A DNA stretch of 64,000 nt from Micromonospora sp. NBC_01740 (GCF_035920365.1 NZ_CP109150.1:2170001-2234000); one strand, 5' to 3'; counted from the stretch's first letter, positions 50,695 to 59,593 are shown. Numbers and translations are program-made. Notes: a model not told the origin generated them from the sequence alone.

Positions 50695-51210
50695 ATGCAG
50701 TTCGGCCGCTACTACGAGGAGTTCGAGGTCGGCGCGGTCTACCGGCACTGGCCCGGCAAGACGGTCACCGAGTACGACGACCACCTCTTCTGCCTGCTCA
50801 CCATGAACCACCACCCGCTGCACATGGACGCGCACTACGCCGAGACGGCTAGCCAGTTCAAGCGCAACGTGGTGGTCGGCAACTACATCTACTCCCTGCT
50901 GCTGGGCATGTCGGTGCCCGACGTCAGCGGCAAGGCCATCGCGAACCTCGAGGTGGAGTCCCTGCGGCACGTGGCGCCCACCTTCCACGGCGACACGATC
51001 TACGGCGAGACCACCGTGCTGGACAAGCGCGAGTCGTCCTCCAAGCCCGACCGGGGCGTGGTCTCCGTGGAGACCCGGGGCTACAACCAGGACGGCACGA
51101 TGGTGTGCGTCTTCCGCCGCCGGGTGATGGTCCCGAAGAAGGAGTACGCGACGGCGGCGGTGCCCGAGGGCGTCGACCCGGAACGGCCCAGCTTCCCCGA
51201 GCCGCGCTGA
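50695..51210 (+). CDS. MaoC family dehydratase
   Basis: 171 residues of the hot-dog fold. The hydratase segment is the N-terminal YYEEFEVGAVYRHWPGKTVTEYD, LLTMNHHPLHMDAHYA (with the Asp/His region of MaoC enzymes) and HVAPTFHGDTIYGETTVLDKRES. It is similar to mesaconyl-CoA hydratase-like proteins that accompany CoA-ester lyases in actinomycetes. ATG 50695 has AAGGGG then AAGG just before it. It would add water to an enoyl-CoA. An intrinsic terminator follows directly. Confidence 0.9.
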   Translation: MQFGRYYEEFEVGAVYRHWPGKTVTEYDDHLFCLLTMNHHPLHMDAHYAETASQFKRNVVVGNYIYSLLLGMSVPDVSGKAIANLEVESLRHVAPTFHGDTIYGETTVLDKRESSSKPDRGVVSVETRGYNQDGTMVCVFRRRVMVPKKEYATAAVPEGVDPERPSFPEPR

Positions 51211-51215
51211 CCGAC

Positions 51216-51258
51216 GGGCCCCTTCTCATCCGGGTTCCGGGTGGTAGGGGCCCTTTTT
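51216..51258 (+). terminator. Intrinsic terminator with T-run after the MaoC gene
   Basis: Stem GGGCCCCT (51216-51223) and AGGGGCCC (51246-51253), followed by TTTTT; it starts 5 bp after the stop codon. Confidence 0.9.
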
Positions 51259-51293
51259 CCGATCCGGGGCATATGCTGGCGCCGGAGGTCCCC

Positions 51294-51800
51294 ATGAGCC
51301 ACTCCGTCGCCGGAGAGCCGTCCTCTGCCGGCCGCCGTGCCGCACCGCTGACCACCGCCGTCTACTCCGCCGCCGAGTGGGACCTGCTGACCAGCCTGCC
51401 CGGCCGCGTGATCGTGGCCGCCGCCGCGCCCGGCCCCGGACGGCCCCACCCGGGAGTCGCCGCCGGGCTCGCCGGCCTGGGCGCGGTCGCCGCCGGCCGG
51501 GCCTTCGACAGCGATCTCGTACGCGCGGTGGTCGCCGCCATCTACGCCCGGCACGACGGGGCGGGCGATCCCGTCGAGCGCCTCACCGACGTGGTGGACC
51601 TGCTCGCCGCCTGCCGCGCCGCGACCCGGGTGCTGCGGCGGCGGGCCGATCCCGCCGACTCGGCCGCGTACCGGCAGTGGGTGCAGTCGGTGGCGGCCCG
51701 GGTGTGCAGGGCGGCGACGGCCGGAGCCCCCGGGCTGCCGCCGGCCCCCGCCGACCGCCGCTTCCTCGACCGGCTCGGCGGCGCATTGGGGCTGCGCTGA
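51294..51800 (+). CDS. Conserved hypothetical helical protein
   Basis: 168 residues from ATG 51294, with GGAGG 5 nt upstream. Largely helical: AAEWDLLTSLPGRVIVAAAAP, then repeated Ala/Arg-rich helices (LVRAVVAAIYARHDGAG, VVDLLAACRAATRVL, RQWVQSVAARVCRAAT). No known domain, signal or membrane segment. It follows a strong terminator, so it has its own promoter. Function cannot be inferred. Confidence 0.68.
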   Translation: MSHSVAGEPSSAGRRAAPLTTAVYSAAEWDLLTSLPGRVIVAAAAPGPGRPHPGVAAGLAGLGAVAAGRAFDSDLVRAVVAAIYARHDGAGDPVERLTDVVDLLAACRAATRVLRRRADPADSAAYRQWVQSVAARVCRAATAGAPGLPPAPADRRFLDRLGGALGLR

Positions 51801-51915
51801 ACCGCCCCGGTCGACCTGGCGTCCGCCCTGTCGGTGCCATCCGCGTCGGCCCGGTCCGGTGCCGCGCCGGGGTCGCGACCCGGGGCGGGGTCCGTGGGCC
51901 GTACCCTGCGTGACC

Positions 51916-52539
51916 GTGACCGGAGACCAGCTCGACGTCGGCGTGGGACCGTGGCCCGGGGACCCACCGGACGACCCGCGGTACGACCCCGAGCTGCTCG
52001 CCGAGGGCGACCGGCGCAACGTCGTCGACCGGTACCGCTACTGGCGGCGCGAGGCCGTGGTGGCCGACCTGGACCGACGGCGGCACGACTTCCACGTCGC
52101 GATCGAGAACTGGCAGCACGACTTCAACATCGGCACGGTCGTCCGCAACGCCAACGCCTTCCTCGCCGCCGAGGTGCACGTCGTCGGCCGCCGGCGGTGG
52201 AACCGGCGCGGCGCCATGGTGACCGACCGCTACCAGCACGTCCGGCACCACGAGACCATCGAGGAGTTCGTCGCCTGGGCGGCCGGACGGGAGTTGCCGG
52301 TTGTCGGCATCGACAACCTGCCCGGCTCCCGGCCACTGGAGACCACCACCCTGCCCCGGCGCTGCGTCCTGCTGTTCGGGCAGGAGGGCCCCGGCCTGTC
52401 GGATCCGGCGCGTGCCGCCTGCGACCAGCTCTTCTCGATCGCCCAGTACGGCTCCACCCGGTCGATCAACGCCGGCGTGGCCAGCGGCATCGCCATGCAC
52501 GCCTGGATCCGTACGCACGCCGGACCGCCGCCGGACTGA
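51916..52539 (+). CDS. TrmH family RNA methyltransferase (SpoU type)
   Basis: 207 residues of the SPOUT fold. HDFNIGTVVRNANAFLAAEVHVVGR is motif 1, RRCVLLFGQEGPGLS motif 2, and AQYGSTRSINAGVASGIAMHAW motif 3, the knot that binds SAM. It methylates 2'-O of rRNA or tRNA; which base cannot be told. GTG 51916 has TACCCT 8 nt upstream (51902-51907), suggesting leaderless start; GTG 51910 is an alternative. Downstream gene is 144 bp away. Confidence 0.88.
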   Translation: MTGDQLDVGVGPWPGDPPDDPRYDPELLAEGDRRNVVDRYRYWRREAVVADLDRRRHDFHVAIENWQHDFNIGTVVRNANAFLAAEVHVVGRRRWNRRGAMVTDRYQHVRHHETIEEFVAWAAGRELPVVGIDNLPGSRPLETTTLPRRCVLLFGQEGPGLSDPARAACDQLFSIAQYGSTRSINAGVASGIAMHAWIRTHAGPPPD

Positions 52540-52683
52540 CCGCCGCCACTCGCCGGGCTGCCTGCCGTCGCTCGCCGGCCTCGGGCTCGCCGGGGGACCT
52601 CAGCCGACCCGCCCCGGGAGGTGGTCGGCGGCACCGAAACCGGCGCTCCGCTTGACGGGGCGGCGTGTGGGGGTGACGGTGGG

Positions 52684-53385
52684 ATGGTGAGTGTCGCGGT
52701 GAGTTGCCCCAAATGTGGTGGACCGGTGCGGGCGCCGGACCTGATGCACACCGAGTCGCGCTGCCTGGACTGCGGGCCGGTCTCCCCGCTGCACGTGCCC
52801 GAGCACATCGGGACCGAGATCGTGGCCAGCGTGGTGGAACGGATCGTCGCCGCCGCCGACCCGCCGACCCGGCCGAGGACGCCGCTGTGGTGCCCGTGGC
52901 CGCTGCCGACGGGCTGGACCATGACCGGCGTGGCGTACGCCGGCGACGACCGCACCGGGGTGCGCGCCACGGCGGTCGCCTGCGCCGGGCCGGAGCCGCT
53001 CGGCGGGGGTCCCGCGGACCTGGTCTTCGTCGCCGAGGAGCCGGGCGTCGGCCTGGGCACCCGGTTCGCGGGTCTGGCCGGCCCGGATCCGGGCCCGGAA
53101 CTCGCGCAGGCGTTGACCGATCCCGGGCCGGGCCATCCGGAGCATGTCGGGCAGGCCAGGATCAAGGTGGCCGGTCATCCGACTCCACTGTGGCTCGTGA
53201 ACTCCCCGACGGATCGAAGCGCGTACGCCGGCGAGGCTCGGGGATTGTGGCTCCATGCGATAGCCTGGCCGGCGAGTGCGGGTCACCTCCTCGCGGAAGA
53301 AGTCGTGTTGCACGACTTGACCGAGTGGACACCGCCCGAGCTCGTGTACGGCGCACCGTCTCCGTATCTGCACGGGAAGGCTTGA
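52684..53385 (+). CDS. Conserved actinobacterial zinc-ribbon protein (DUF6758-like)
   Basis: 233 residues. The N-terminus has a zinc ribbon, CPKCGG and CLDCG (residues about 8-31), and a conserved run LWCPWPLPTGWTMTGVAYAGDDRTGVRATAVACAGPEPLGGGPADLVFVAEEPGVGLG. It ends HLLAEEVVLHDLTEWTPPELVYGAPSPYL. I recognise this as a widespread actinobacterial family of unknown function (the DUF number is from memory). ATG 52684 fits the ribbon start. Confidence 0.78.
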   Translation: MVSVAVSCPKCGGPVRAPDLMHTESRCLDCGPVSPLHVPEHIGTEIVASVVERIVAAADPPTRPRTPLWCPWPLPTGWTMTGVAYAGDDRTGVRATAVACAGPEPLGGGPADLVFVAEEPGVGLGTRFAGLAGPDPGPELAQALTDPGPGHPEHVGQARIKVAGHPTPLWLVNSPTDRSAYAGEARGLWLHAIAWPASAGHLLAEEVVLHDLTEWTPPELVYGAPSPYLHGKA

Positions 53386-53518
53386 CGGGCCCTAGGGCTT
53401 GACAGGCATCCCGGAATGTCGGAGAACGGACGCAGATATTCACTGTACGACACCACACTGATACTCTGGGTGCCGCTGCGGTAATGGGACCCGGCGCCGC
53501 GCGAGAGGATGGCCCGCC

Positions 53519-53677
53519 ATGGTCAAGAAGGTCCTCACCTGGGCCGGAATCGCATTCTTGATCTTCTTCGTCGCATACCGGCCAAATTCTGCGGCGGACG
53601 TGTTCAAGTCACTGGGCGGCGGGATCATGGACATCGCCCAGGGGTTCGGCGACTTCTTCACCAGCCTCGTCGCCTAG
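53519..53677 (+). CDS. 52-residue single-helix membrane protein
   Basis: Begins MVKKVLTWAGIAFLIFFVAY, a positively charged start followed by a membrane helix, and ends DFFTSLVA. GAGAGGA lies about 10 nt before ATG 53519. The stop is 6 bp before the PH-domain gene, so the two are co-transcribed. Conserved small proteins of this type precede PH-domain genes in actinomycetes, from memory. Confidence 0.82.
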   Translation: MVKKVLTWAGIAFLIFFVAYRPNSAADVFKSLGGGIMDIAQGFGDFFTSLVA

Positions 53678-53683
53678 CCGCCG

Positions 53684-54559
53684 ATGGGAAACCCCTCCGG
53701 TCCACCCTTCGATCCCGACGATCCCGATCGGGAGCGCCGGGAGCGGGACACGGAGCCGATCCCCCGGATCGGCCCCGACGACGGGCCGGGCTACGGCACC
53801 GGTCCGGGTCTCTCCGACGGTCCCTCCCTCTCGGACGACGCCGGCTTCGGCGACGGCCCGGCGTACGCAGGGGAGGGGCGGTCCGGTCGGGCCTGGGTCC
53901 GTGACCCGGAGGCCGGCTACCAGCCACCGCAGATCTCCGAGGACGAGCTGGCCGGTCTGCGGGCCGACGCCGCCGGCATGGCGCCCCGCCGGGTGCTGCC
54001 GTTGGAGGACGAGCCCAGCTCGCTGGTGGCGCGCTACCTCTTCCCGACCGAGCGCTACCGGGGCGAGTGGAAGCGGCACTGGATCCACCTCTCCACCCCG
54101 CTGCTGGTCGGCATCGCCGCCACCTTCGTGCTGGGCTACCTCTCCGGCTTCCTCGCCGGGCAGGACGTGGGCGCGCTCACCACGATCGCGGTGCTGCTCT
54201 GGTTCGCCGTGATGGGATGGGTGGCCTGGAAGGTCGCCGACTGGTGGTACGACCGCTTCATCCTGACGAACAAGCGGGTGATGGTGGTCAACGGCATCAT
54301 CACCCGGCGGGTCGCGATGATGCCCCTGGTCCGGGTCACCGACATGAAGTACGAGCAGAGCCCGACCGGCAGGGCGCTCAACTACGGCACCTTCGTGCTG
54401 GAGTCCGCCGGTCAGGAGCAGGCGCTGCGTGAGATCAAGAACCTGCCCAACCCCAACGAGCTCTACCTGCGTGTCGTCGAGGAGATGTACGAGCCGCAGG
54501 CGGTCGAGGCACGGCTGGGCAAGGAGGCCGACGAGGCCAAGGCCGACGACGGGGCGTGA
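53684..54559 (+). CDS. PH domain-containing membrane protein
   Basis: 291 residues. A long acidic, disordered N-terminus (about 1-105, Asp/Gly/Pro-rich) precedes the amphipathic EWKRHWIHLSTPLLVGIAATFVLGYLSGF and a second helix (ALTTIAVLLWFAVMGWVAW). Then comes the bPH domain WWYDRFILTNKRVMVVNGIITRRVAMMPLVRVTDMKYEQSPTGRALNYGTFVLESAG. The tail (RVVEEMYEPQAVEARLGKEADEAKADDG) is charged. It probably organises a membrane complex with the 52-residue protein; its ligand is unknown. Confidence 0.87.
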   Translation: MGNPSGPPFDPDDPDRERRERDTEPIPRIGPDDGPGYGTGPGLSDGPSLSDDAGFGDGPAYAGEGRSGRAWVRDPEAGYQPPQISEDELAGLRADAAGMAPRRVLPLEDEPSSLVARYLFPTERYRGEWKRHWIHLSTPLLVGIAATFVLGYLSGFLAGQDVGALTTIAVLLWFAVMGWVAWKVADWWYDRFILTNKRVMVVNGIITRRVAMMPLVRVTDMKYEQSPTGRALNYGTFVLESAGQEQALREIKNLPNPNELYLRVVEEMYEPQAVEARLGKEADEAKADDGA

Positions 54560-54661
54560 AACTTTTCGTCCGAACATCGGAGGAACTGCGCACCATTCGC
54601 CGTCGACCCGACCACCCCGGGCATGGCAACCTGCCAGGACAACGGGGTGCGGAGGTGGCCG

Positions 54662-55744
54662 ATGGTGAGCAGGGATCCCCTGGAGGAGGAGTTCCGCGAC
54701 TTCGTCGCGGCCCGCTCCGGCGCCCTGCTGCGCACCGCCTACCTGCTCAGCGGCGACTGGGCCACCGCCGAGGACCTGTTGCAGACCGCGTTGACCAAGA
54801 CGTACCTGGCCTGGAAGCGGCTCGGCGGGATCGAGGCGATCGAGCCGTACGCCCGCCGCGTCATGATCAATACCTCGACCAGCTGGTGGCGGCGGCGCTG
54901 GCACGGTGAACGCCCCACCGACGTGCTGCCGGAGCGGGCCGGGGTCGACGAGATCGAGCAGCAGCTCGACCGGGACCTGCTCTGGCGTCACCTGAGCGCG
55001 CTGCCCAGCCGGCAGCGGGCGGTGCTCGTGCTGCGCTTCTACGAGGACATGTCCGAGGCGCAGACCGCCGCGCTGCTCGGCATCTCGCCGGGCACGGTCA
55101 AGAGCCAGACGTCGCGCGCCCTGGGCACCCTGCGCCGCCGGATGGGCGCCGAGGCCGTCCTCGACCTGTCGGCCGGGGCCGACCCGACCCCGGCCCTGCC
55201 CCGGGCCGACGGCACCGACCGCCCCACCCCCGCCCGCGATCGCGCCGACCGCCCCGCTCCCGCGCAGGGCGGCACCGACCGTCCCGCTCCGGTCCGCGGC
55301 GGCGCGCCGATCCGCCCGTCGACGGCCTACGGGGCGCCGACGATGGTGGTGGGCGAGGACGCGGCGGCCGTGGTCGCGGCGACGAACGCCCCGTCGCCGC
55401 TCGTCGCGCCGGCCACGGCGGGCCGGCCGGACGGCACCACCACCGCCGCCCCGAGCAGGTCGGGAGGCGCCATCGCCCCGGGTCGGTCGGGAGGCGTCAC
55501 CGCCGCTCCGGGCGGTGCCGCGACCGGACTTCCGGCGCAGCCGGCCACCGTTGCTCCGGCGCCGGACGCCGGACGTGCCACGTCGGCCGCCGAGCTGACC
55601 GACGAGTCGGCGGGCGATCCTGTGCCCGTCGCCTCGGGGGCGCGGGCCGGGGCCGGGGCGGTGTCGCGTACCGCCCGTGACGAGCAGCGCGGCCGGCAGG
55701 CCGCCCTCCCGGCCGTACCGGCCGGCTCCGGAGAGCACCGGTGA
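54662..55744 (+). CDS. SigE-family (ECF) RNA polymerase sigma factor with long low-complexity C-terminus
   Basis: 360 residues. The front (about 1-170) is a standard SigE-family ECF factor: EEEFRDFVAARSGALLRTAYLLSGDWATAEDLLQ is region 2 and LPSRQRAVLVLRFYEDMSEAQTAALLGISPGTVKSQTSRALGTLRR region 4. The remaining 190 residues are Pro/Ala/Thr/Gly-rich with repeated DRPAPxxGG phrases. Such an extension is unusual for ECF factors. ATG 54662 is used. Its stop overlaps the next start (GTGA), so the downstream membrane protein is its likely partner or anti-sigma factor. Confidence 0.87.
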   Translation: MVSRDPLEEEFRDFVAARSGALLRTAYLLSGDWATAEDLLQTALTKTYLAWKRLGGIEAIEPYARRVMINTSTSWWRRRWHGERPTDVLPERAGVDEIEQQLDRDLLWRHLSALPSRQRAVLVLRFYEDMSEAQTAALLGISPGTVKSQTSRALGTLRRRMGAEAVLDLSAGADPTPALPRADGTDRPTPARDRADRPAPAQGGTDRPAPVRGGAPIRPSTAYGAPTMVVGEDAAAVVAATNAPSPLVAPATAGRPDGTTTAAPSRSGGAIAPGRSGGVTAAPGGAATGLPAQPATVAPAPDAGRATSAAELTDESAGDPVPVASGARAGAGAVSRTARDEQRGRQAALPAVPAGSGEHR

Positions 55745-57018
55745 GCCGTCCCGTCGGTCGTGGTGACAACCGGACCGAAGGCCCGACGCGTCCATTCGCC
55801 GTGACCGAGGACGAGCTGGCGCAGGCGGTACGGGAGACGTTCGCCCGCCGGGTGTCCGTCGCGCGTCCGCTCGTCGCCGATCCGGCGGGACTGGCGATCC
55901 GGCGGGCCGACCGGTCCCGGCGCCGGCGGACGTTGACCGGGATCGCCCTCGCCGCGGTGGCCACCGTGACGGTCAGCGCCGGAATGGCCCAGCTCGGGCA
56001 GCAGCCCGGGCGACCCACCCATCCGACCGTGGTGCTCGGTGACCCGTACGCCTCGCCGTTGCCGGACCCGACCCCGCAGCTGTCGGCCGCTCCCCGGGCC
56101 GACCTGGGGCGGGGCGAGGTGGACCTCATCCTCAACGACGTGCTGGTCACCGCCGGCGGGCAGCGGCTCGCCCTGCCCGACGTGGGCACGGCCGCCGAGC
56201 GTGCCCAGCGGCTCCCCGACCGGGCCGGGTGGGCGGTGGTGGGCGCGCCGACGGCGGCCGGCCGGTCGCTGTGGATCGTGCTGTCGGACGGCAAGGCACA
56301 CCTGCTCCTGGCCGGGGCCCGGGACATCGTCCTCAGCCCCGACGCGCGGCAGGTCGCCTGGCGGGAGGGGACGGATCTGGTCGTCGCGGGCATCGTCGGC
56401 ACCCAGGTCGTCGCCGCCGCCCGCACCCCGGCGTCGCCCGACGCGGTACCGGTCGCCTTCGCCGGGGACACGGTCCTGGTCCGCCTCGCCCCCGACCGGC
56501 CCGGCCACGCCCTGTGGCGCCCGGCGGCGGGTCCGCCGCGCGGCGCGGGCGACGCCGCCCTGCACGTCTACGGCACCCGCCCGGACGGGCTGGCGGTCGC
56601 GTTGGTGTCCGCCGGCACTCCCCGCCGGCCCTGTGTCGCCCTGCTCGACCCGGCCCGGAACCTCGCACCGGTACGGACCGGATGCGGGCCGACGCTGACC
56701 GGCGCCGGAGCCGGCGGGGTGTCCGCCGACGGGCGGTGGCTCCTGGTCAACGGGAAGGCGGGCCGGCAGGACCGCGCGTTGCTGGTCGACCTGGACCAGC
56801 TCGCCGCCGCACCGGCGACCCGCCCGGCCGGTCCGCCCGTGGCCGGGCCGGTGGCGTGGACGCCGCAGGGGACGGCCCACTACCCGGCCGCGGACGGCGC
56901 CCTGGTGCGCGTCGAGGTGAGCCGCGTGCTCGACGGCGAGGTGGCCGTGTCCGTGCCCGTGGCCGGCCTGCCCGCCGGAGAACGCGTGGTGCCGGTGGGC
57001 GGCGACCGCCGTCCCTGA
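55741..57018 (+). CDS. Single-pass membrane protein coupled to the sigma factor, putative anti-sigma/partner
   Basis: 425 residues. A short cytoplasmic part (about 1-63) with TEDELAQAVRETFARRVSVARPLVADPAG resembles sigma-factor partners by position only. A membrane helix (GIALAAVATVTVSAGMAQL, about 67-85) leads to an extracytoplasmic part of repeated beta blades (LSPDARQVAWREGTDLVVAG, GGVSADGRWLLVNGKAGR, VAWTPQGTAHY) like a propeller. GTG 55741 overlaps the sigma gene stop. No classical zinc anti-sigma motif (HxxxCxxC) is present, so the role is inferred from coupling. Confidence 0.76.
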   Translation: MSRPVGRGDNRTEGPTRPFAVTEDELAQAVRETFARRVSVARPLVADPAGLAIRRADRSRRRRTLTGIALAAVATVTVSAGMAQLGQQPGRPTHPTVVLGDPYASPLPDPTPQLSAAPRADLGRGEVDLILNDVLVTAGGQRLALPDVGTAAERAQRLPDRAGWAVVGAPTAAGRSLWIVLSDGKAHLLLAGARDIVLSPDARQVAWREGTDLVVAGIVGTQVVAAARTPASPDAVPVAFAGDTVLVRLAPDRPGHALWRPAAGPPRGAGDAALHVYGTRPDGLAVALVSAGTPRRPCVALLDPARNLAPVRTGCGPTLTGAGAGGVSADGRWLLVNGKAGRQDRALLVDLDQLAAAPATRPAGPPVAGPVAWTPQGTAHYPAADGALVRVEVSRVLDGEVAVSVPVAGLPAGERVVPVGGDRRP

Positions 57019-57066
57019 CCGCGCCCGCGCGCCCGGGGCGGGCCGCCGGCCGGTAGCGTCGGGCCG

Positions 57067-57933
57067 ATGAGCGCGGCACCGCGGATCGACCTGCACACCC
57101 ACTCCACCGCCAGCGACGGCACGCTCAGCCCGGCCGAGCTGGTGCGGGCGGCGGCGGAGTCGGGGCTCGACGTCGTGGCGATCACCGACCACGACACCAC
57201 GGCCGGCTGGGCGCCGGCCCTGGCGGCGCTGCCGGCCGGGCTCAGCCTGGTCCGGGGCGCGGAGCTCTCCTGCCGGTGGTACGGCGAGGAGCCCGCGCTG
57301 CCGCTGCACCTGCTGGCGTACCTCTTCGATCCGGACGCCCCGGAACTCGTCGCGGAGCTGGCCCGGGTGCGGGCCGCCCGCGAGGAGCGGGGCGAGCGGA
57401 TCGTGGCGCTGCTGCGGGCCGACGGGATCGACGTGAGCTGGCCGGAGATCCTGACCGGCGCGGGCGGCGGAACCGTGGGCCGGCCGCACATCGCGCAGGC
57501 GCTGATCCGGGCCGGCCTGGTGGCCACCACGACGGAGGCGTTCGGGCCGGACTGGCTGGGCGAGCGCTACCGGCTGCCCAAGGCGGACATCGACGTCTTC
57601 CGCGCGGTCCGGCTCGTCCGCGCGGCGGGCGGTGTGCCGGTCTTCGCCCACCCCCGGGCCACCCGGCGGGGGCGGATCGCGCCCGACGAGCTGATCGCCG
57701 ACCTGGCCGCGATCGGGTTGGCGGGGCTGGAGGTCGACCACGAGGACCACTCCGCGGCCGAGCGGGCGCACGTGCGGGCCCTGGCCGGCGAGCTGGGCCT
57801 GCTGGTGACCGGCTCGTCGGACTTCCACGGCACCCACAAGACCGTCCGGCTCGGGGCGTTCACCACCGATCCCGGGGCGTACGAGCGGATCGTCGCCGAG
57901 GCGGGCGGAGTGACCGAGGTCGCTTCCGGCTGA
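57067..57933 (+). CDS. PHP domain phosphoesterase
   Basis: 288 residues. Metal-binding PHP motifs: DLHTHSTASDGT (His10, His12, Asp17), AITDHDTTAGW (Asp41-His43 region) and the C-terminal GSSDFHGTHK. The CxC-like motif region is FAHPRATRRG. It matches the YciV/RNase AM-type 3',5'-nucleotide phosphatase group. ATG 57067 has TAGCGT 7 nt upstream (57054-57059) and no ribosome binding site, so probably leaderless. It likely hydrolyses oligonucleotides or nucleotide bisphosphates. Confidence 0.9.
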   Translation: MSAAPRIDLHTHSTASDGTLSPAELVRAAAESGLDVVAITDHDTTAGWAPALAALPAGLSLVRGAELSCRWYGEEPALPLHLLAYLFDPDAPELVAELARVRAAREERGERIVALLRADGIDVSWPEILTGAGGGTVGRPHIAQALIRAGLVATTTEAFGPDWLGERYRLPKADIDVFRAVRLVRAAGGVPVFAHPRATRRGRIAPDELIADLAAIGLAGLEVDHEDHSAAERAHVRALAGELGLLVTGSSDFHGTHKTVRLGAFTTDPGAYERIVAEAGGVTEVASG

Positions 57934-57973
57934 TCCGCGTTTCCGCCTCCGGCGGCGCGGCTACGTTGATCAC

Positions 57974-58588
57974 GTGGATGCCAAGCTGTTCGGCGAGGTC
58001 TTCGTGACCCTGCTGGTGATCGTCGACCCGCCGGGCATGATGCCCATCTTCCTGGCGCTGACCGGCCCCCTGACGGCGCGGGACCGCAACCGCGCCGCCT
58101 GGCAGGCCGTCGCCCTGGCGCTGGGCGTGATCGTGATCTTCGCGGTGGCGGGGCAGACGCTGCTCGACTACCTGCACGTGGACCTGCCGGCGTTGCAGGC
58201 GGCCGGCGGGCTGCTGCTCATCCTGGTGGCGTTGGAGCTGCTCACCGGCAAGGCCGACGACCCGAGCCAGCAGGCCACCTCGAACATCGCCCTGGTGCCG
58301 CTGGGTACGCCGCTGCTGGCCGGCCCCGGCGCCATCGTGGCCACCATGCTCTTCGTCCAGCAGGCCGACGGCGGGGCGGACGTCACGGCCATCGCCGCCG
58401 CGATCGTGGCCGTGATGGTCACCGTCTGGATCGTGCTGCGGTTCTCCGGCGGGATCGTCAAGATCCTGCGACCCGGTGGGATCGAGGTGCTGACCCGGAT
58501 CGCCGGCCTGCTGCTGGCCGCGATCGCGGTGCAGCTCATCGCGGACGCGGTGGCCGCGTTCGTGACCCAGTACGCCAACATGACCTGA
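57974..58588 (+). CDS. marC: MarC family integral membrane protein
   Basis: 204 residues with six hydrophobic helices. MarC features are FVTLLVIVDPPGMMPIFLALTGPLTARDRNR at the start, LPALQAAGGLLLILVALELL, LVPLGTPLLAGPGAIVATMLF and LTRIAGLLLAAIAVQLIADAV. GTG 57974 has TACGTT 6 nt before it (57962-57967). The family was once linked to multidrug resistance but its role is unknown. Same strand as the PHP gene, 40 bp on. Confidence 0.9.
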   Translation: MDAKLFGEVFVTLLVIVDPPGMMPIFLALTGPLTARDRNRAAWQAVALALGVIVIFAVAGQTLLDYLHVDLPALQAAGGLLLILVALELLTGKADDPSQQATSNIALVPLGTPLLAGPGAIVATMLFVQQADGGADVTAIAAAIVAVMVTVWIVLRFSGGIVKILRPGGIEVLTRIAGLLLAAIAVQLIADAVAAFVTQYANMT

Positions 58589-58630
58589 CCGGCGGCCGGT
58601 TCTGTCGGGGGTGGATGGCAGGATCGCGGT

Positions 58631-59593
58631 GTGCGACGAGCCTCTTCAGCCGGACGGTCCTCCACCAGCGGCGGCCGGGCGCCCCGGCCGCGCGGCGAGC
58701 AGCCCGAGCAGCTCGGCTTCGAGGGCATGCCGGAGCGGCTCTTCGTCTGCACCCCGAGCAAGCTCGGCGCCTATGCCGACTGCCCCCGCCGCTACCGCTA
58801 CTCCTACGTCGACCGTCCGGCCCCGCAGAAGGGCCCGCCGTGGGCGCACAACTCCCTCGGCGCGAGCGTGCACAACGCCCTGAAGAACTGGTATGCCCTG
58901 AGCCCCGAGCGGCGTCGGCCGGAGGCGCTCGCCGCGTTGCTCAAGGGCACCTGGGTGCGTGAGGGCTACCGTGACGACGAGCAGGAGCGGGCCGCCTACC
59001 GGCGGGCCCTGGGCTGGCTGGAGTCCTACGTCGAGACCCTGGAGCCCGGGGCCGACCCGCTCGGCGTGGAGCGCGTGGTGGCGGTCAAGACTGCGGTGCT
59101 CGCCTTCAACGGCCGGGCCGACCGGATCGACTCCCGCCCCGGGCCCGACGGCCCGGAGCTGGTGATCGTCGACTACAAGACGGGCCGCACGGGACTGGAC
59201 GCCGACGACGCGCGCGGCTCGCAGGCGCTGGCGCTCTACGCGTACGCCGCCGAGCGGGTGTTCCGCCGGCCGTGCCGCCGGGTGGAGCTGCACCACCTGC
59301 CGACCGGCACGGTGGCCGCCCACGAGCACACCGTGGAGTCGCTGGCCCGGCAGCTCACCCGGGCGGAGGAGACCGCCCGCGACATCATGGCCGCCGAGCG
59401 GGCGGTCGCCGACGGGGAGGACCCCGACGAGGCGTTCCCGACCACGCCGGGCCCGCGCTGCGGCTGGTGCGACTACCGGCGCACCTGCCCGGTGGGGGCG
59501 CAGGCGCCGGGCAAGGAGCCGTGGGCGGCCGTCGAGCGCGCCGCCGACCCGGTGGTCGCGCCCGCGATCGACCCGGCGTCCGGCCAGGACTGA
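58631..59593 (+). CDS. RecB-like PD-(D/E)XK nuclease with iron-sulfur cysteines
   Basis: 320 residues. A disordered start (about 1-35) is followed by TPSKLGAYADCPRRYRYSYVDRP with Cys51. The nuclease core has GRADRID (Asp164, Asp167) and VIVDYKTGR (Asp181-x-Lys183). The end has CGWCDYRRTCP (Cys277, Cys280, Cys286). Cys51 plus these three form the AddB/RecB/Cas4-type 4Fe-4S staple. It resembles the single-domain RecB-family exonucleases common in actinobacteria. GTG 58631 is the start. No partner helicase adjacent and no CRISPR array. Confidence 0.9.
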   Translation: MRRASSAGRSSTSGGRAPRPRGEQPEQLGFEGMPERLFVCTPSKLGAYADCPRRYRYSYVDRPAPQKGPPWAHNSLGASVHNALKNWYALSPERRRPEALAALLKGTWVREGYRDDEQERAAYRRALGWLESYVETLEPGADPLGVERVVAVKTAVLAFNGRADRIDSRPGPDGPELVIVDYKTGRTGLDADDARGSQALALYAYAAERVFRRPCRRVELHHLPTGTVAAHEHTVESLARQLTRAEETARDIMAAERAVADGEDPDEAFPTTPGPRCGWCDYRRTCPVGAQAPGKEPWAAVERAADPVVAPAIDPASGQD

